From: REEB481 sp964586595
GTDB taxonomy: Bacteria; Bacteroidota; Bacteroidia; NS11-12g; UBA955
Assembly (NCBI GenBank): GCA_964586595.1
Contig: CAZPHB010000011.1
Span: forward strand, 1-64,000
DNA length: 64,000 nt
Direction of reading: 5' to 3'
The stretch's first letter is position 1; each line of letters begins with the position of its first letter. Position numbers and translations under genes: made by a program. Shown here in pieces: positions 42,199-50,598 of the stretch. The notes under the pieces are model-generated. The model ran no database searches and was not told the DNA's origin. It saw nothing but the letters and a program-made list of their open reading frames with translations.

Positions 42199-43569
42199 AT
42201 GAAAAAAATTTACATGAGTGCACTGGGTCTGATGTTTGCCGCTTCGGCCTTCGCCCAGACCGTTAAAGTCACCTTTCAGGTTGACATGAAAAACGAAACC
42301 GTTGCTTCTCAGGGTCTTCGCGTTGCCGGAGATTACCAGCAAGATGCAGGTATGGCCAACAACTGGACTCCGGGAGATGCAGCTGCCCAGGCTTCAAATG
42401 GTGGCTCTGGAAGCGTGTATTCCCTGCAGGTTACCCTGAAGGCGAACTCAACCTACCAGTACAAATTTGTGAACTTTGATGGTTCAGGAGGATGGGAAGG
42501 CCCACCTGCAGCTTGTACCAACGGTGGTGGAAACCGCGAAATCCAAACTGGTTCCAACGACACGGTAATCAGTGTGGTATGCTTCAACAGCTGCGGCCCA
42601 TGCCCCGCTACCCAATTCAAACGCGACGTTACCTTCATGGTAGTTGACAGCAATGCTTCGGTTGCCACCCACAAACTGACCAACGTTGCCTTCAAAGGTT
42701 CTATGAGCGGTTGGAGCGATTTCACTGCCTATGACGACGGCACCAATGGCGATAAAACCGCAGGCGATGGCGTGTTTACCGCAAAGTACAACGTGAAGGA
42801 AGGTTCTTGGGAATGGGGTGCTACCGACAACGGAAGCTGGATCATTCAAGGCCCAAACCGCACCTTCACCATGAGCAGCACCGGTGATATTAGCGGTGAT
42901 ACCGTGTACAATGTAGCGAAACTCGGTGCGCTGATTGACCTTACGTTCAATGTTGACATGAGCGACACCATCGTAAACAGCGAAGGCGTTTACGTTGCAG
43001 GGAACTTCATGGCGTTCCTGGAAAACCCGCTCGGCAACTGGAATAAAGATACCGTGAAATTGGATCGCGTTGGTACTTCTAAAGTGTACAGCAAAACTGT
43101 GAAAATTTACGCCGGCAACTACCAGTACAAATACTACAATGGTAAAGGTAATGCCGATGACAGCCGCGGCGAAAACTGGAACTTCGAAGCTACTGGCTGT
43201 GGTGTTCCCAACGGATTGGGCGGATTTAACCGTACCCTCGACCTGCGCGGAAAAACTGCCGCTCATGTTCTTCCCGTGTATCTGTGGAACCGCTGCGCTG
43301 TTTCCGCCGGAGCTGGTGTTGTGGAATTGCCCGCCGGCAGCTTCACTGTATTCCCGAACCCGGGCAAAGGTCAATTCAATGTTGCTTTAAATGAAGGAAC
43401 CATTGCCGGTGTGCAGGTATTCGACCTTGCAGGCCGCAGCATCCGCAACTTCAGCGCCATCAATGCAAGCAGCTTCAATATGAAGGAAACACTCACTTCA
43501 GGTTTGTACCTGGTGAACATCACCGATCAGGCAGGCCGCACAGCCAGCGTAAAATTGGTGGTTGAATAA
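42199..43569 (+). CDS. T9SS-secreted carbohydrate-binding protein
   Basis: 456 aa. Signal peptide MKKIYMSALGLMFAASAFAQ. Two domains open with KVTFQVDMKNETV and LTFNVDMSDTIV, followed by GLRVAGDYQ / GVYVAGNFM and TYQYKFVNFDGSGGWEG / NYQYKYYNGKGNADDSRGENWNFE. This is a starch/glycogen-binding (CBM20/48-like) beta-sandwich pattern with conserved Trp. A third domain (DVTFMVVDSNASVATHKLTNVAFKGSMSGWSDF) lies between. The C-terminal 75 residues (SFTVFPNPGKGQFNVAL ... GLYLVNITDQAGRTASVKLVVE) are a T9SS type A sorting domain. It probably binds alpha-glucan at the cell surface together with the amylase 77 bp downstream, separated from it by an intrinsic terminator. Confidence 0.85.
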   Translation: MKKIYMSALGLMFAASAFAQTVKVTFQVDMKNETVASQGLRVAGDYQQDAGMANNWTPGDAAAQASNGGSGSVYSLQVTLKANSTYQYKFVNFDGSGGWEGPPAACTNGGGNREIQTGSNDTVISVVCFNSCGPCPATQFKRDVTFMVVDSNASVATHKLTNVAFKGSMSGWSDFTAYDDGTNGDKTAGDGVFTAKYNVKEGSWEWGATDNGSWIIQGPNRTFTMSSTGDISGDTVYNVAKLGALIDLTFNVDMSDTIVNSEGVYVAGNFMAFLENPLGNWNKDTVKLDRVGTSKVYSKTVKIYAGNYQYKYYNGKGNADDSRGENWNFEATGCGVPNGLGGFNRTLDLRGKTAAHVLPVYLWNRCAVSAGAGVVELPAGSFTVFPNPGKGQFNVALNEGTIAGVQVFDLAGRSIRNFSAINASSFNMKETLTSGLYLVNITDQAGRTASVKLVVE

Positions 43570-43591
43570 AATAATTTAATAACAAACATTG

Positions 43592-43622
43592 CACCCCGGG
43601 CCTGAAAAACCCGGGGTGTTTT
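43592..43622 (+). terminator. intrinsic terminator
   Basis: CACCCCGGG (43592-43600) and CCCGGGGTG (43610-43618) form a 9-bp stem with a 9-nt loop, followed by TTTT, 22 nt after the stop of the carbohydrate-binding gene. It separates that gene from the amylase, which then needs read-through or its own promoter. Confidence 0.85.
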
Positions 43623-43646
43623 GTGTAAATTGAATCTCACATAATT

Positions 43647-46457
43647 ATGAAGCTCAGAACAGCGATATTTCTACCTGCCATCCTTGCATTCCTAAAGGCT
43701 GAGGCACAGATACTCAGCGTAACTCCCATCTTCCCGAAAGAACAGGATACGGTTACCATCATTTATGATGCAACTCAAGGAAATGCAGCACTTACCGGTG
43801 TTACACAAGTTTATGCGCATGCAGGGGTGATTACCACGCGCAGCACGAGCAATGCAGACTGGCGTTATGTAGTAGGCAATTGGGGAACAGCTGATGCACG
43901 CGTGCAGATGCAAAACCTGGGCAATAACAAGCACCGCATCCGCTACCACATGAAGAATTTTTATGCGCAGGCAGGAACCTTTCAGCCCGGCGAGCAAATT
44001 CTGAGCATGGCCTTTGTATTTCGCGACCAAAGCGGGAATACCGTTGGTCGGACAGCTGAAGGTAAGGACATTTATACGCCGGTGTTTAGCTCCGGTCTGT
44101 TCGCCCGTATTGTGAACCCGGAAGCAAAGCTGACCTTGCTCAACGCCGGAACCAGTTTTCTTGTGGAAGCCTGGGCCTCCAAAAGTTGCAACATCAACAT
44201 ACTATTGGATGGCACCGTAGTGCGCAGCAAGAGCAATGCCGACAGCCTGCAATACCAGGTGAATGCCTTGGGTCCCGGAAAACATACCCTGATTTTTCAT
44301 GCTACAGATGGAACCCTCAACGCTTCAGACACACAGTATTTTGTGGTGAATCCAAGCGTGAAAAACGGTGTCCTCGATCCAGCTTACCATCAGGGCGTGA
44401 ACTATGTGGCCAATGACAAAGTGCGTTTGGTGCTGTTTGCACCCAATAAAAGCTACATTTACGCCATCGGTGATTTCAGCAACTGGGAGCCCGATACGGC
44501 ATATTTTATGAATTACAGCCCTTCGCAGTCCTTGTGGTGGGTGGATGTTCCAAACCTTACACCGGGCAAGGAAGTGGGCTTTCAATATTGGGTGGATGGA
44601 AAGATTCGCGTAGCCGATCCGTTCAGTGAGTTGGTTTTGAATGAATACGACGATGCCTTCATCACCGCTCAAACCTATCCCAACCTGAAACCTTATCCCA
44701 AGGGTAAAACCACCAATGCTGTGGGTGTGATGACCCCCGGGAAAACCGCATACAACTGGACAACACAAAATTTTCAGCGGCCCCCCAAAGAAAAGCTTGT
44801 CATCTATGAATTGCTGCTGCGCGATTTCTCTGCGGCGCATAGTTTTAAGTTTGTTCAGGATAGCCTGGCCTACCTGAAGCGTCTCGGTATTAATGCCATC
44901 AAGCTGATGCCGGTAAATGAATTTGAAGGAAACATCAGCTGGGGCTATAATCCTTCCTTCCACATGGCTGTAGATAAATATTACGGCAAGCCGGAAGATT
45001 TAAAAACGTTGATTGATGCAGCGCACAAAGAAGGAATTGCCATCATTCTGGATGTGGTGTTCAATCATGCGTTCAGCCAAAGTCCTTTGTGTCAGCTGTA
45101 TTGGAACAGCGCTGCCTTTAAACCTGCAAGCAACAATCCTTGGGTAAATCCCGATGCCCGCCATCCATTCAATGTGGGGTATGACATGAACCACGAAAGC
45201 CGGGCGACCCAATATTGGATGGATCGTATTCTGAAGTATTGGGTTCAGGAGTTCAAGGTGGATGGATTCCGCTTCGACTTATCCAAAGGTTTTACTCAGG
45301 TGAATTCTGGGAGTGATGTTGCAGCCTGGGGTCGTTATGATGCTTCGCGTATTGCTTTGCTGAAGCGCATGGCCGATCAAATTCGCGCCGTTGACGCCAA
45401 TGTGCACCTCATCCTGGAACACTTCGCAGACAACAGCGAAGAGAAGGAATTAAACGACTACGGGTTTATGACCTGGGGAAATGGAAACGGACCGTTCAGC
45501 GAAGCTACCATGGGCTTTCTGGGAAGTTCTGATTTTGGATGGTCCATCAGCCGCGAACACCGTGGATTCAATCAAAATGGCATCGTGGGTTATATGGAAA
45601 GCCACGACGAAGAACGACTCATGTACAAAAACAAGAAGTTCGGTAACGCTTCAGGTTCTTACCTCATCCAGAATCTGCCGGTTGGCCTGAACAGGGTGGC
45701 CATGGCTTCCTGCCTGTTTCTGCCCGTACCCGGTCCGAAGATGATATGGCAGTTCGGCGAACTGGGTTATGATTATTCCATCAACCATTGCAGCAACGGA
45801 ACCGAAAGTCCCAACTGCCGTTTGGATGTGAAACCCGTGCGTTGGGATTACTGGAACGATACCAACCGCCGCAAACTCTACTATGTCATGGCTGCGCTCA
45901 ATTACCTGAAAACCTTCGATGCCGTGGCATATCCTGCAGACTACGACCTCAATGCTGCCGGACAATACAAGCGACTGAATCTGTGGCACCCAGACCAAAA
46001 CGTGGTGGTTGTCAGCAATTTCGGCATGGCAGCAGGAAGTGCTGATCCGAACTTCCCGTTTGCGGGACGCTGGTACGACTACCTCAGCGGCGACAGTATA
46101 GAAGTCAGCAATAAAAACGGAGCTATTTCACTTGCAGCTGGTGCTTACAAGGTGTTTACGAGCAAGCGCGTGGTACATCCCTTCTATTGGAAGCCGTCGA
46201 ACAGCACGGGTGTGGATGATTTTGAAGCTTCAGGATTCCGCTGCTACCCAAACCCGGCCAACCGGGTGGTTTTTGTGGAAGGCAGCCAAGGGTGGTTCAC
46301 AGCTTCGCTCTTTGACATCAGCGGAAAGCAAATGAAGCAGGAAGCCGTTTCCGGCGGTCGCGGGGAATTGTCCCTTCAGGGGCTGAAGCCCGGCGTTTAT
46401 GTGTTGCAAATCAGCACAGCGACCGGCGTGTACAGCCGTCGTTTGATGGTAGAATAA
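43647..46457 (+). CDS. T9SS-secreted GH13 alpha-amylase family enzyme
   Basis: 936 aa. Signal peptide to AEAQ (about 20). N-terminal beta domains to about 250, then a CBM48-like domain (RLVLFAPNKSYIYAIGDFSNWEPD). GH13 barrel about 380-770: region I DVVFNHA (469-475), region II DGFRFD with nucleophile Asp544, region III ILEHFA with acid/base Glu591, region IV MESHDEER with Asp654. After a C-terminal beta domain comes a T9SS sorting domain (FRCYPNPANRVVFVEGSQ ... GVYVLQISTATGVYSRRLMVE). It hydrolyses or remodels alpha-1,4/1,6-glucans outside the cell. Together with the upstream binding protein it forms a small export-based starch module without SusC/D. Exact specificity cannot be read from sequence. 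Confidence 0.93.
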   Translation: MKLRTAIFLPAILAFLKAEAQILSVTPIFPKEQDTVTIIYDATQGNAALTGVTQVYAHAGVITTRSTSNADWRYVVGNWGTADARVQMQNLGNNKHRIRYHMKNFYAQAGTFQPGEQILSMAFVFRDQSGNTVGRTAEGKDIYTPVFSSGLFARIVNPEAKLTLLNAGTSFLVEAWASKSCNINILLDGTVVRSKSNADSLQYQVNALGPGKHTLIFHATDGTLNASDTQYFVVNPSVKNGVLDPAYHQGVNYVANDKVRLVLFAPNKSYIYAIGDFSNWEPDTAYFMNYSPSQSLWWVDVPNLTPGKEVGFQYWVDGKIRVADPFSELVLNEYDDAFITAQTYPNLKPYPKGKTTNAVGVMTPGKTAYNWTTQNFQRPPKEKLVIYELLLRDFSAAHSFKFVQDSLAYLKRLGINAIKLMPVNEFEGNISWGYNPSFHMAVDKYYGKPEDLKTLIDAAHKEGIAIILDVVFNHAFSQSPLCQLYWNSAAFKPASNNPWVNPDARHPFNVGYDMNHESRATQYWMDRILKYWVQEFKVDGFRFDLSKGFTQVNSGSDVAAWGRYDASRIALLKRMADQIRAVDANVHLILEHFADNSEEKELNDYGFMTWGNGNGPFSEATMGFLGSSDFGWSISREHRGFNQNGIVGYMESHDEERLMYKNKKFGNASGSYLIQNLPVGLNRVAMASCLFLPVPGPKMIWQFGELGYDYSINHCSNGTESPNCRLDVKPVRWDYWNDTNRRKLYYVMAALNYLKTFDAVAYPADYDLNAAGQYKRLNLWHPDQNVVVVSNFGMAAGSADPNFPFAGRWYDYLSGDSIEVSNKNGAISLAAGAYKVFTSKRVVHPFYWKPSNSTGVDDFEASGFRCYPNPANRVVFVEGSQGWFTASLFDISGKQMKQEAVSGGRGELSLQGLKPGVYVLQISTATGVYSRRLMVE

Positions 46458-46465
46458 ACCGGAAC

Positions 46466-46912
46466 TCAGCCCAGCAATTCCTTTACAAGTGCGGAAATCA
46501 GTTTGCCGTCTGCCACCGAACCAAAAGCCTTCATAGCCAAAGGCATCACTTTGCCAAGGTCTTTGGCTCCCTGAGCACCTTCCTGGGCAATCAATGCGGC
46601 GATTTGGCTGCGCAATGTAGCTTCGTCCATCTGCGCAGGAAGGTAGCTCTCCAGTACTTCCAGTTCTTCTTGCTCTTTGGAAGCCAGATCTTCACGACCG
46701 GCATTGCGGAACTGTTCCAGAGAATCACGGCGCTGCTTGGCCAGTTTTTGCAGGGCCTTGAGGCATGCTTCATCTGTTACCGGCGCCTGGCCTTCTGCCG
46801 TTTGCAGCAGCAAAAAAGCACTTTTGATGCTGCGCAGGGAGCGGATTTTCACTTCGTCTCGGGCCTTCATGGCCGTTTTCAGGTCTTCATTCACGCGTTC
46901 TGTCAGGTTCAT
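46466..46912 (-). CDS. GatB/YqeY domain protein
   Basis: 148 aa from ATG 46912. The YqeY pattern is complete: NLTERVNEDLKTAMKARDEVKIRSLRSIKSAF, LQKLAKQRRDSLEQFRNAGREDLASKEQEELEVLESYLPAQMDE, GAKDLGKVMPLAMKAFGSVADGKLISALVKELL. The family is related to the tRNA-binding tail of GatB; its own role is unknown, with possible tRNA amidotransferase-related activity. A TTAATTTG box ends 4 nt before the start. It is divergent from accA. Confidence 0.9.
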   Translation of the reverse strand: MNLTERVNEDLKTAMKARDEVKIRSLRSIKSAFLLLQTAEGQAPVTDEACLKALQKLAKQRRDSLEQFRNAGREDLASKEQEELEVLESYLPAQMDEATLRSQIAALIAQEGAQGAKDLGKVMPLAMKAFGSVADGKLISALVKELLG

Positions 46913-46963
46913 GTTGCAAATTAACCTCATAGGCCGCAAACACGGCTATTATTGAAAATACCC

Positions 46964-46971
46964 TTACTTTG
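46964..46971 (+). promoter_or_regulatory. -7-like box TTACTTTG
   Basis: One mismatch to TAnnTTTG; ends 13 nt before the accA ATG (46985). Confidence 0.4.
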
Positions 46972-46984
46972 CACTCCCGATTTT

Positions 46985-47944
46985 ATGGCCGGAACATATT
47001 TCGACTTCGAAAAACCCCTGCAGGAATTACAGGAGCAGTTAGATAAAGCCCGTGAAACCCACGAAAAGGGCAAGGTAGATATGGGTGAACTGATTGCCCA
47101 GCTCGAAGGTAAAATCGAGTCAACCAAAAAGGAAATTTATGCAAACCTCAATGGCTGGCAGAAGGTGCAAATCAGTCGCCACCCTGAGCGTCCTTACACC
47201 CTTGATTACATTGAGCACATAGCCACTGATTTCATCGAATTGCACGGCGACCGGAATGTAAAAGATGATAAAGCCATTGTTGGCGGTTTCGCTGCAATTG
47301 AAGGCGAATCGGTGATGATCATCGGTCATCAGAAGGGCAGAAATACCAAGCAAAGGCAATACCGGAACTTCGGGATGCCGAATCCTGAAGGTTACCGTAA
47401 GGCACTGCGTCTGATGAAACTCGCAGAGAAGTTCAATCGCCCCATCATTACGTTTATTGATACACCGGGTGCTTCTCCCGGACTTGAGGCAGAAGAACGC
47501 GGACAGGGTGAGGCCATCGCCAGAAATTTGTTGGAAATGGCTGTGCTGAAGGTTCCCGTGATTTGTATCGTTATTGGTGAAGGTGCGTCCGGAGGTGCAT
47601 TGGGTATTGGCGTGGGTGATAAAGTGCTCATGATGGAATACACCTGGTATTCGGTGATTTCTCCGGAAAGCTGTTCTTCCATCTTGTGGAGAAGCTGGGA
47701 GTTTAAAGAGAAAGCTGCCGAAGCATTGAAACTTTCCGCAGAAGACATGCTGGGCAATAAGCTGATTGACGGAATCATTCGCGAGCCATTGGGCGGAGCG
47801 CATAACAATCCGGAAGCCGCTTATCAGGCGGTGAAAGAAGAAATCCTCAGCCAACTGAAGGTGCTGAAGGCCATGACGCCGAAAGCATTGGTGAACACCC
47901 GCGTGGAGAAATTCGGTGGCATGGGTGTTTATGTGGAAGGCTGA
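46985..47944 (+). CDS. accA: acetyl-CoA carboxylase carboxyltransferase subunit alpha
   Basis: 319 aa from ATG 46985. YFDFEKPLQELQEQLDKA, ISRHPERPYTLDYIEHI, ELHGDRNVKDDKAIVGG, GMPNPEGYRKALRLMKLAEKF, ITFIDTPGASPGLEAEERGQGEAIARNL, and GEGASGGALGIGVGDKVLMMEYTWYSVISPESCSSILWRSW. It transfers carboxyl from biotin carboxyl carrier protein to acetyl-CoA, giving malonyl-CoA for fatty acid synthesis; its partner AccD is not in the window. Single gene divergent from the YqeY gene. Confidence 0.97.
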   Translation: MAGTYFDFEKPLQELQEQLDKARETHEKGKVDMGELIAQLEGKIESTKKEIYANLNGWQKVQISRHPERPYTLDYIEHIATDFIELHGDRNVKDDKAIVGGFAAIEGESVMIIGHQKGRNTKQRQYRNFGMPNPEGYRKALRLMKLAEKFNRPIITFIDTPGASPGLEAEERGQGEAIARNLLEMAVLKVPVICIVIGEGASGGALGIGVGDKVLMMEYTWYSVISPESCSSILWRSWEFKEKAAEALKLSAEDMLGNKLIDGIIREPLGGAHNNPEAAYQAVKEEILSQLKVLKAMTPKALVNTRVEKFGGMGVYVEG

Positions 47945-47948
47945 AGCC

Positions 47949-48515
47949 TTATAATTCCTTGCCGGACAGGAGCAAGCCTCCCAGGGGTCCGCAATGAAAC
48001 AGCACATCCAAAACGCCTACCTCCGGTGTAAACGGATAACGCTCCGTGAAGTATTGCCCATAATCTTCAATGTTTACAACCGGTTCAGGTGAAGGCAAAC
48101 GCTCAGGCATTCCTGCTGCACTGATCGGCTCGGGCAGTTTCAGCCAGGAGCAAATCAGTTTCAACGCTTCAAGATTGCACGAGTACAGATCGTTATAGCT
48201 TTGGAAGAACAGCGGTTCCAGGAGGTAGTTGTAATACTCAAAAAAGGCCGCGTTTCCATAAGCAGTTTTGATGGCTTGCCGGCATTCCTTGGCCCATTTG
48301 AAGCTGTTTAACGGTTTCAGTTCGCGCATGTCGTGTCTGGGGCCTTTTTGAAGGGGAATGCTCAGTTCCTGCAGTCCATTGGGTCCGCGGATGATGGTTT
48401 TTTGCACTGCAAATGCATGATTCAACAAGGGTGAAAGCACAACATCCTGATGTTGCAGGTAGCGCCTGAACCAGCTGATGGAAGGAAACCAGGGAGGGTT
48501 TATGAATTCCGCCAT
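47949..48515 (-). CDS. WbqC family protein
   Basis: 188 aa. Family block FINPPWFPSISWFRRYLQHQDVVLSPLLNHA near the N-terminus, then QKTIIRGPNGLQELSIPLQKG, FKWAKECRQAIKTAYGNAAFFEYYNYLLEPLF and YPFTPEVGVLDVLFHCG. WbqC-like proteins often occur in O-antigen or sugar-modification loci, with the activity unsettled. Here it is in an apparent operon with folK and gtrA (start overlaps the folK end by 16 nt), so a surface-glycan role is possible but unproved. Confidence 0.88.
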   Translation of the reverse strand: MAEFINPPWFPSISWFRRYLQHQDVVLSPLLNHAFAVQKTIIRGPNGLQELSIPLQKGPRHDMRELKPLNSFKWAKECRQAIKTAYGNAAFFEYYNYLLEPLFFQSYNDLYSCNLEALKLICSWLKLPEPISAAGMPERLPSPEPVVNIEDYGQYFTERYPFTPEVGVLDVLFHCGPLGGLLLSGKEL

Positions 48516-49024
48516 AGATGTACTTCACCGGTGTCTGTGCATTGATTCAGCAAGGCTGCTACATCTAAGCCCAATTCGGGGTGCTTCCAGTTCCTCCAGA
48601 TTTCCGCAAATGGAAGGAGCGCAAAACGGCGCTCGGGAAGATGCCGGTGGGGGATTTCAAGCAGCTCGTGTTGTACTTGTTTCCCGCCATACGCAAGGAT
48701 GTCCAGGTCAATAACTCTGGGGCCCATAGGTATGTTTTTGATTCTGCCCATGCGTTGTTCAATGCCTTGCAAACGTTGCAACAGCGCCAAGGGCGGCAGG
48801 GGGGTACGAAGCAGCACCGCCTGATTCAGGAAATAGGCTTGTTCGGTGTAACCCCAAGGGCTGCTGCGGTACATCGATGAACGGCGAATGACAACGCCAC
48901 ACGTAGATTTGAGCAGTGCAATGGCTTTCTCAATTTGCAATTCAGGTGCATGCAAATTGGCACCTAAAAGAACAACAACAGGACGGGCAAAGGCGCTGCG
49001 CTTTATCGCTGGGAAAACACCCAT
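48500..49024 (-). CDS. folK: 6-hydroxymethyl-7,8-dihydropterin pyrophosphokinase
   Basis: 174 aa. VVVLLGANLHAPELQIEKAIALL (N-terminus of the fold), SSMYRSSPWGYTEQAYFLNQAVLLRT, IEQRMGRIKNIPMGPRVIDLDIL with the R-x-x-D-x-D-I-L signature, and IPHRHLPERRFALLPFAEI. It makes the diphosphate precursor of folate in the cytoplasm. The start overlaps the gtrA end by 22 nt and the stop overlaps the wbqC-like gene; the arrangement is tight but functionally mixed. Confidence 0.95.
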   Translation of the reverse strand: MGVFPAIKRSAFARPVVVLLGANLHAPELQIEKAIALLKSTCGVVIRRSSMYRSSPWGYTEQAYFLNQAVLLRTPLPPLALLQRLQGIEQRMGRIKNIPMGPRVIDLDILAYGGKQVQHELLEIPHRHLPERRFALLPFAEIWRNWKHPELGLDVAALLNQCTDTGEVHLWRNS

Positions 49025-49452
49025 TTTTTCTGACCCAGAAAATTAATCACCATACTCACAGCGGTGGCCAAAATCACGGCAAAAATCTTATCTGCTTTAA
49101 AGGCAAGGAACTCGGTAATCAATCCATGCTGGTCTCTAAAACTTACCACAATTTCCTTGTTGGGAAGCAGGCTCAGGAAGAGTTCATTGCTGAGTATGTT
49201 GAGCAGTCCACTGATGCCGTAAAGGCTGAAATATCGGGCAAAGATGGTTTTGGAACTTGTGCGCTCGCCCCAGGTCCACCATTTGTTGAGGTTGTAACTG
49301 GCAAAAATTCCTGTGCCGAATCCAAACGCTTTAGAAAGCCAGGTAGGCCAAAATTGCGAACACAGGTAATAAACACCCAGATCTATCCCGAAACAAATAA
49401 ATCCAACAATACTGAATTTGGTGATTTGAATGTAAGTATCCCGTGAAATCAA
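49003..49452 (-). CDS. GtrA family membrane protein
   Basis: 149 aa. Four membrane helices; QITKFSIVGFICFGIDLGVYYL, FGFGTGIFASYNLNKWWTWG (the F-N-K-x-W-T-F-like motif), and AVSMVINFLGQKKWVFSQ are the GtrA pattern. Such proteins are thought to move or flip isoprenyl-linked sugars for surface polysaccharides. The start is TTG, supported by a TATATTCG -7-like box (49460-49467) ending 7 nt upstream. First gene of the gtrA-folK-wbqC operon. Confidence 0.9.
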   Translation of the reverse strand: MISRDTYIQITKFSIVGFICFGIDLGVYYLCSQFWPTWLSKAFGFGTGIFASYNLNKWWTWGERTSSKTIFARYFSLYGISGLLNILSNELFLSLLPNKEIVVSFRDQHGLITEFLAFKADKIFAVILATAVSMVINFLGQKKWVFSQR

Positions 49453-49477
49453 AGCCCCGCGAATATAAGTTAAGGAT

Positions 49478-50398
49478 TCATGAACTGTGGGAGGGAATTC
49501 CGCATTGCTGTTGCAGTTGCCGACCGTCCCAATGGCAGTATTGACCCATAATCAGGCTTAGGTTCCCTGGGAGGTGACCGGAGGGTATGCCGAAAATTAC
49601 GGGAATATTCAGGTGTTGAGTGTGTTGGAGGATGATGGATTCCGCATCATAACCAAACGGGATGCTGTGGTCTTTCATGTCCGTCATGCCACCAACCAGC
49701 AGGGCGCGGATGTGCCTGAATACACCGCTTTGTGCCAGTGAAAGCATCATGCGGTCGAGGTGGTAGTAGTATTCATCCAAATCTTCAATAAACAGCATAT
49801 CGCCCGCTTCAACAGGGAAGTAAGGCGTTCCATTTAAAGCGTACAATAGTGATAAGTTTCCGCCAACGAGTCTACCGGAACATGACTTATTGTTGTAGCT
49901 AGGCCCTTCAGGAATGATGTTCACGTTGCCCGCTTCCAGTGCATGCATCATGTGTTGGAATGAATGCAACGCATTGGTGTCGTTTTCCCTGAGGCTGTAG
50001 GGCATGGGCGCATGCAGTGCGGCTACATTGGCTTCTGTACCTGATGCAGCCAGGAGTGCGGTAAGGTCGCTGAATCCGATCAGCCACTTGGGGTTCCGCC
50101 GCAACAGGGCCCAGTCCACTTGTTCCAGAATGCGCATGGAGCCGTAGCCTCCTCGGGCAAACCAGATGGCCTTGATTTCAGGATTGGACAGGAAGGTGTT
50201 CACATCATGGGCACGCTGGATGTCGTTGCCGCCCCATTGATGAAAGGCATCTGTACAATGTGGAGCGATGAGCCAGCGATAGCCACGGTTTTCCAACATG
50301 CGGAGCGCCGCCTCCAGGTCTTCCTGAGTTACAAAACGGGCCGGTGCGCAAATACCTATCAGGTCACCCGGCTGGAGTAGGGGCGGACATAGGTTCAT
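49478..50398 (-). CDS. LD-carboxypeptidase (peptidase S66)
   Basis: 306 aa. PPLLQPGDLIGICAPA at the N-terminus; FARGGYGSMRILEQVDW with the nucleophile Ser in GYGS; IGFSDLTALLAA; FIEDLDEYYYHLDRMM with the Glu; and IPVIFGIPSGHLPGNLSLIMG with the His. It removes the terminal D-Ala from L,D-linked murein tetrapeptides in cell-wall recycling, in the cytoplasm. The start overlaps the xseB stop as ATGA. Confidence 0.93.
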   Translation of the reverse strand: MNLCPPLLQPGDLIGICAPARFVTQEDLEAALRMLENRGYRWLIAPHCTDAFHQWGGNDIQRAHDVNTFLSNPEIKAIWFARGGYGSMRILEQVDWALLRRNPKWLIGFSDLTALLAASGTEANVAALHAPMPYSLRENDTNALHSFQHMMHALEAGNVNIIPEGPSYNNKSCSGRLVGGNLSLLYALNGTPYFPVEAGDMLFIEDLDEYYYHLDRMMLSLAQSGVFRHIRALLVGGMTDMKDHSIPFGYDAESIILQHTQHLNIPVIFGIPSGHLPGNLSLIMGQYCHWDGRQLQQQCGIPSHSS

Positions 50399-50598
50399 TC
50401 AGGCAATTTCTTTTTTTCTGCTTCGAGGATTTGTTCCATCGAAGAAATACGCTCCAGGCAAAATGCTGCCAGCGCAGATGATTCTTCAAGCATGGCGGTC
50501 ATACGGTCCATATCAGGGTCGCCGTGTTCCATTTCGTCCAACAGTGCCTGCAGCCTGGATGCGGCTTCTGCGTAAGTCATTTCATTATTCAGTTCCAT
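50395..50598 (-). CDS. xseB: exodeoxyribonuclease VII small subunit
   Basis: 67 aa from ATG 50598. MTYAEAASRLQALLDEMEHGDPDMDRMTAMLEESSALAAFCLERISSMEQIL is the helical hairpin of XseB. It forms the ExoVII complex with XseA, encoded just upstream with a 14-nt overlap. Its own stop overlaps the next gene. Confidence 0.93.
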   Translation of the reverse strand: MELNNEMTYAEAASRLQALLDEMEHGDPDMDRMTAMLEESSALAAFCLERISSMEQILEAEKKKLPE

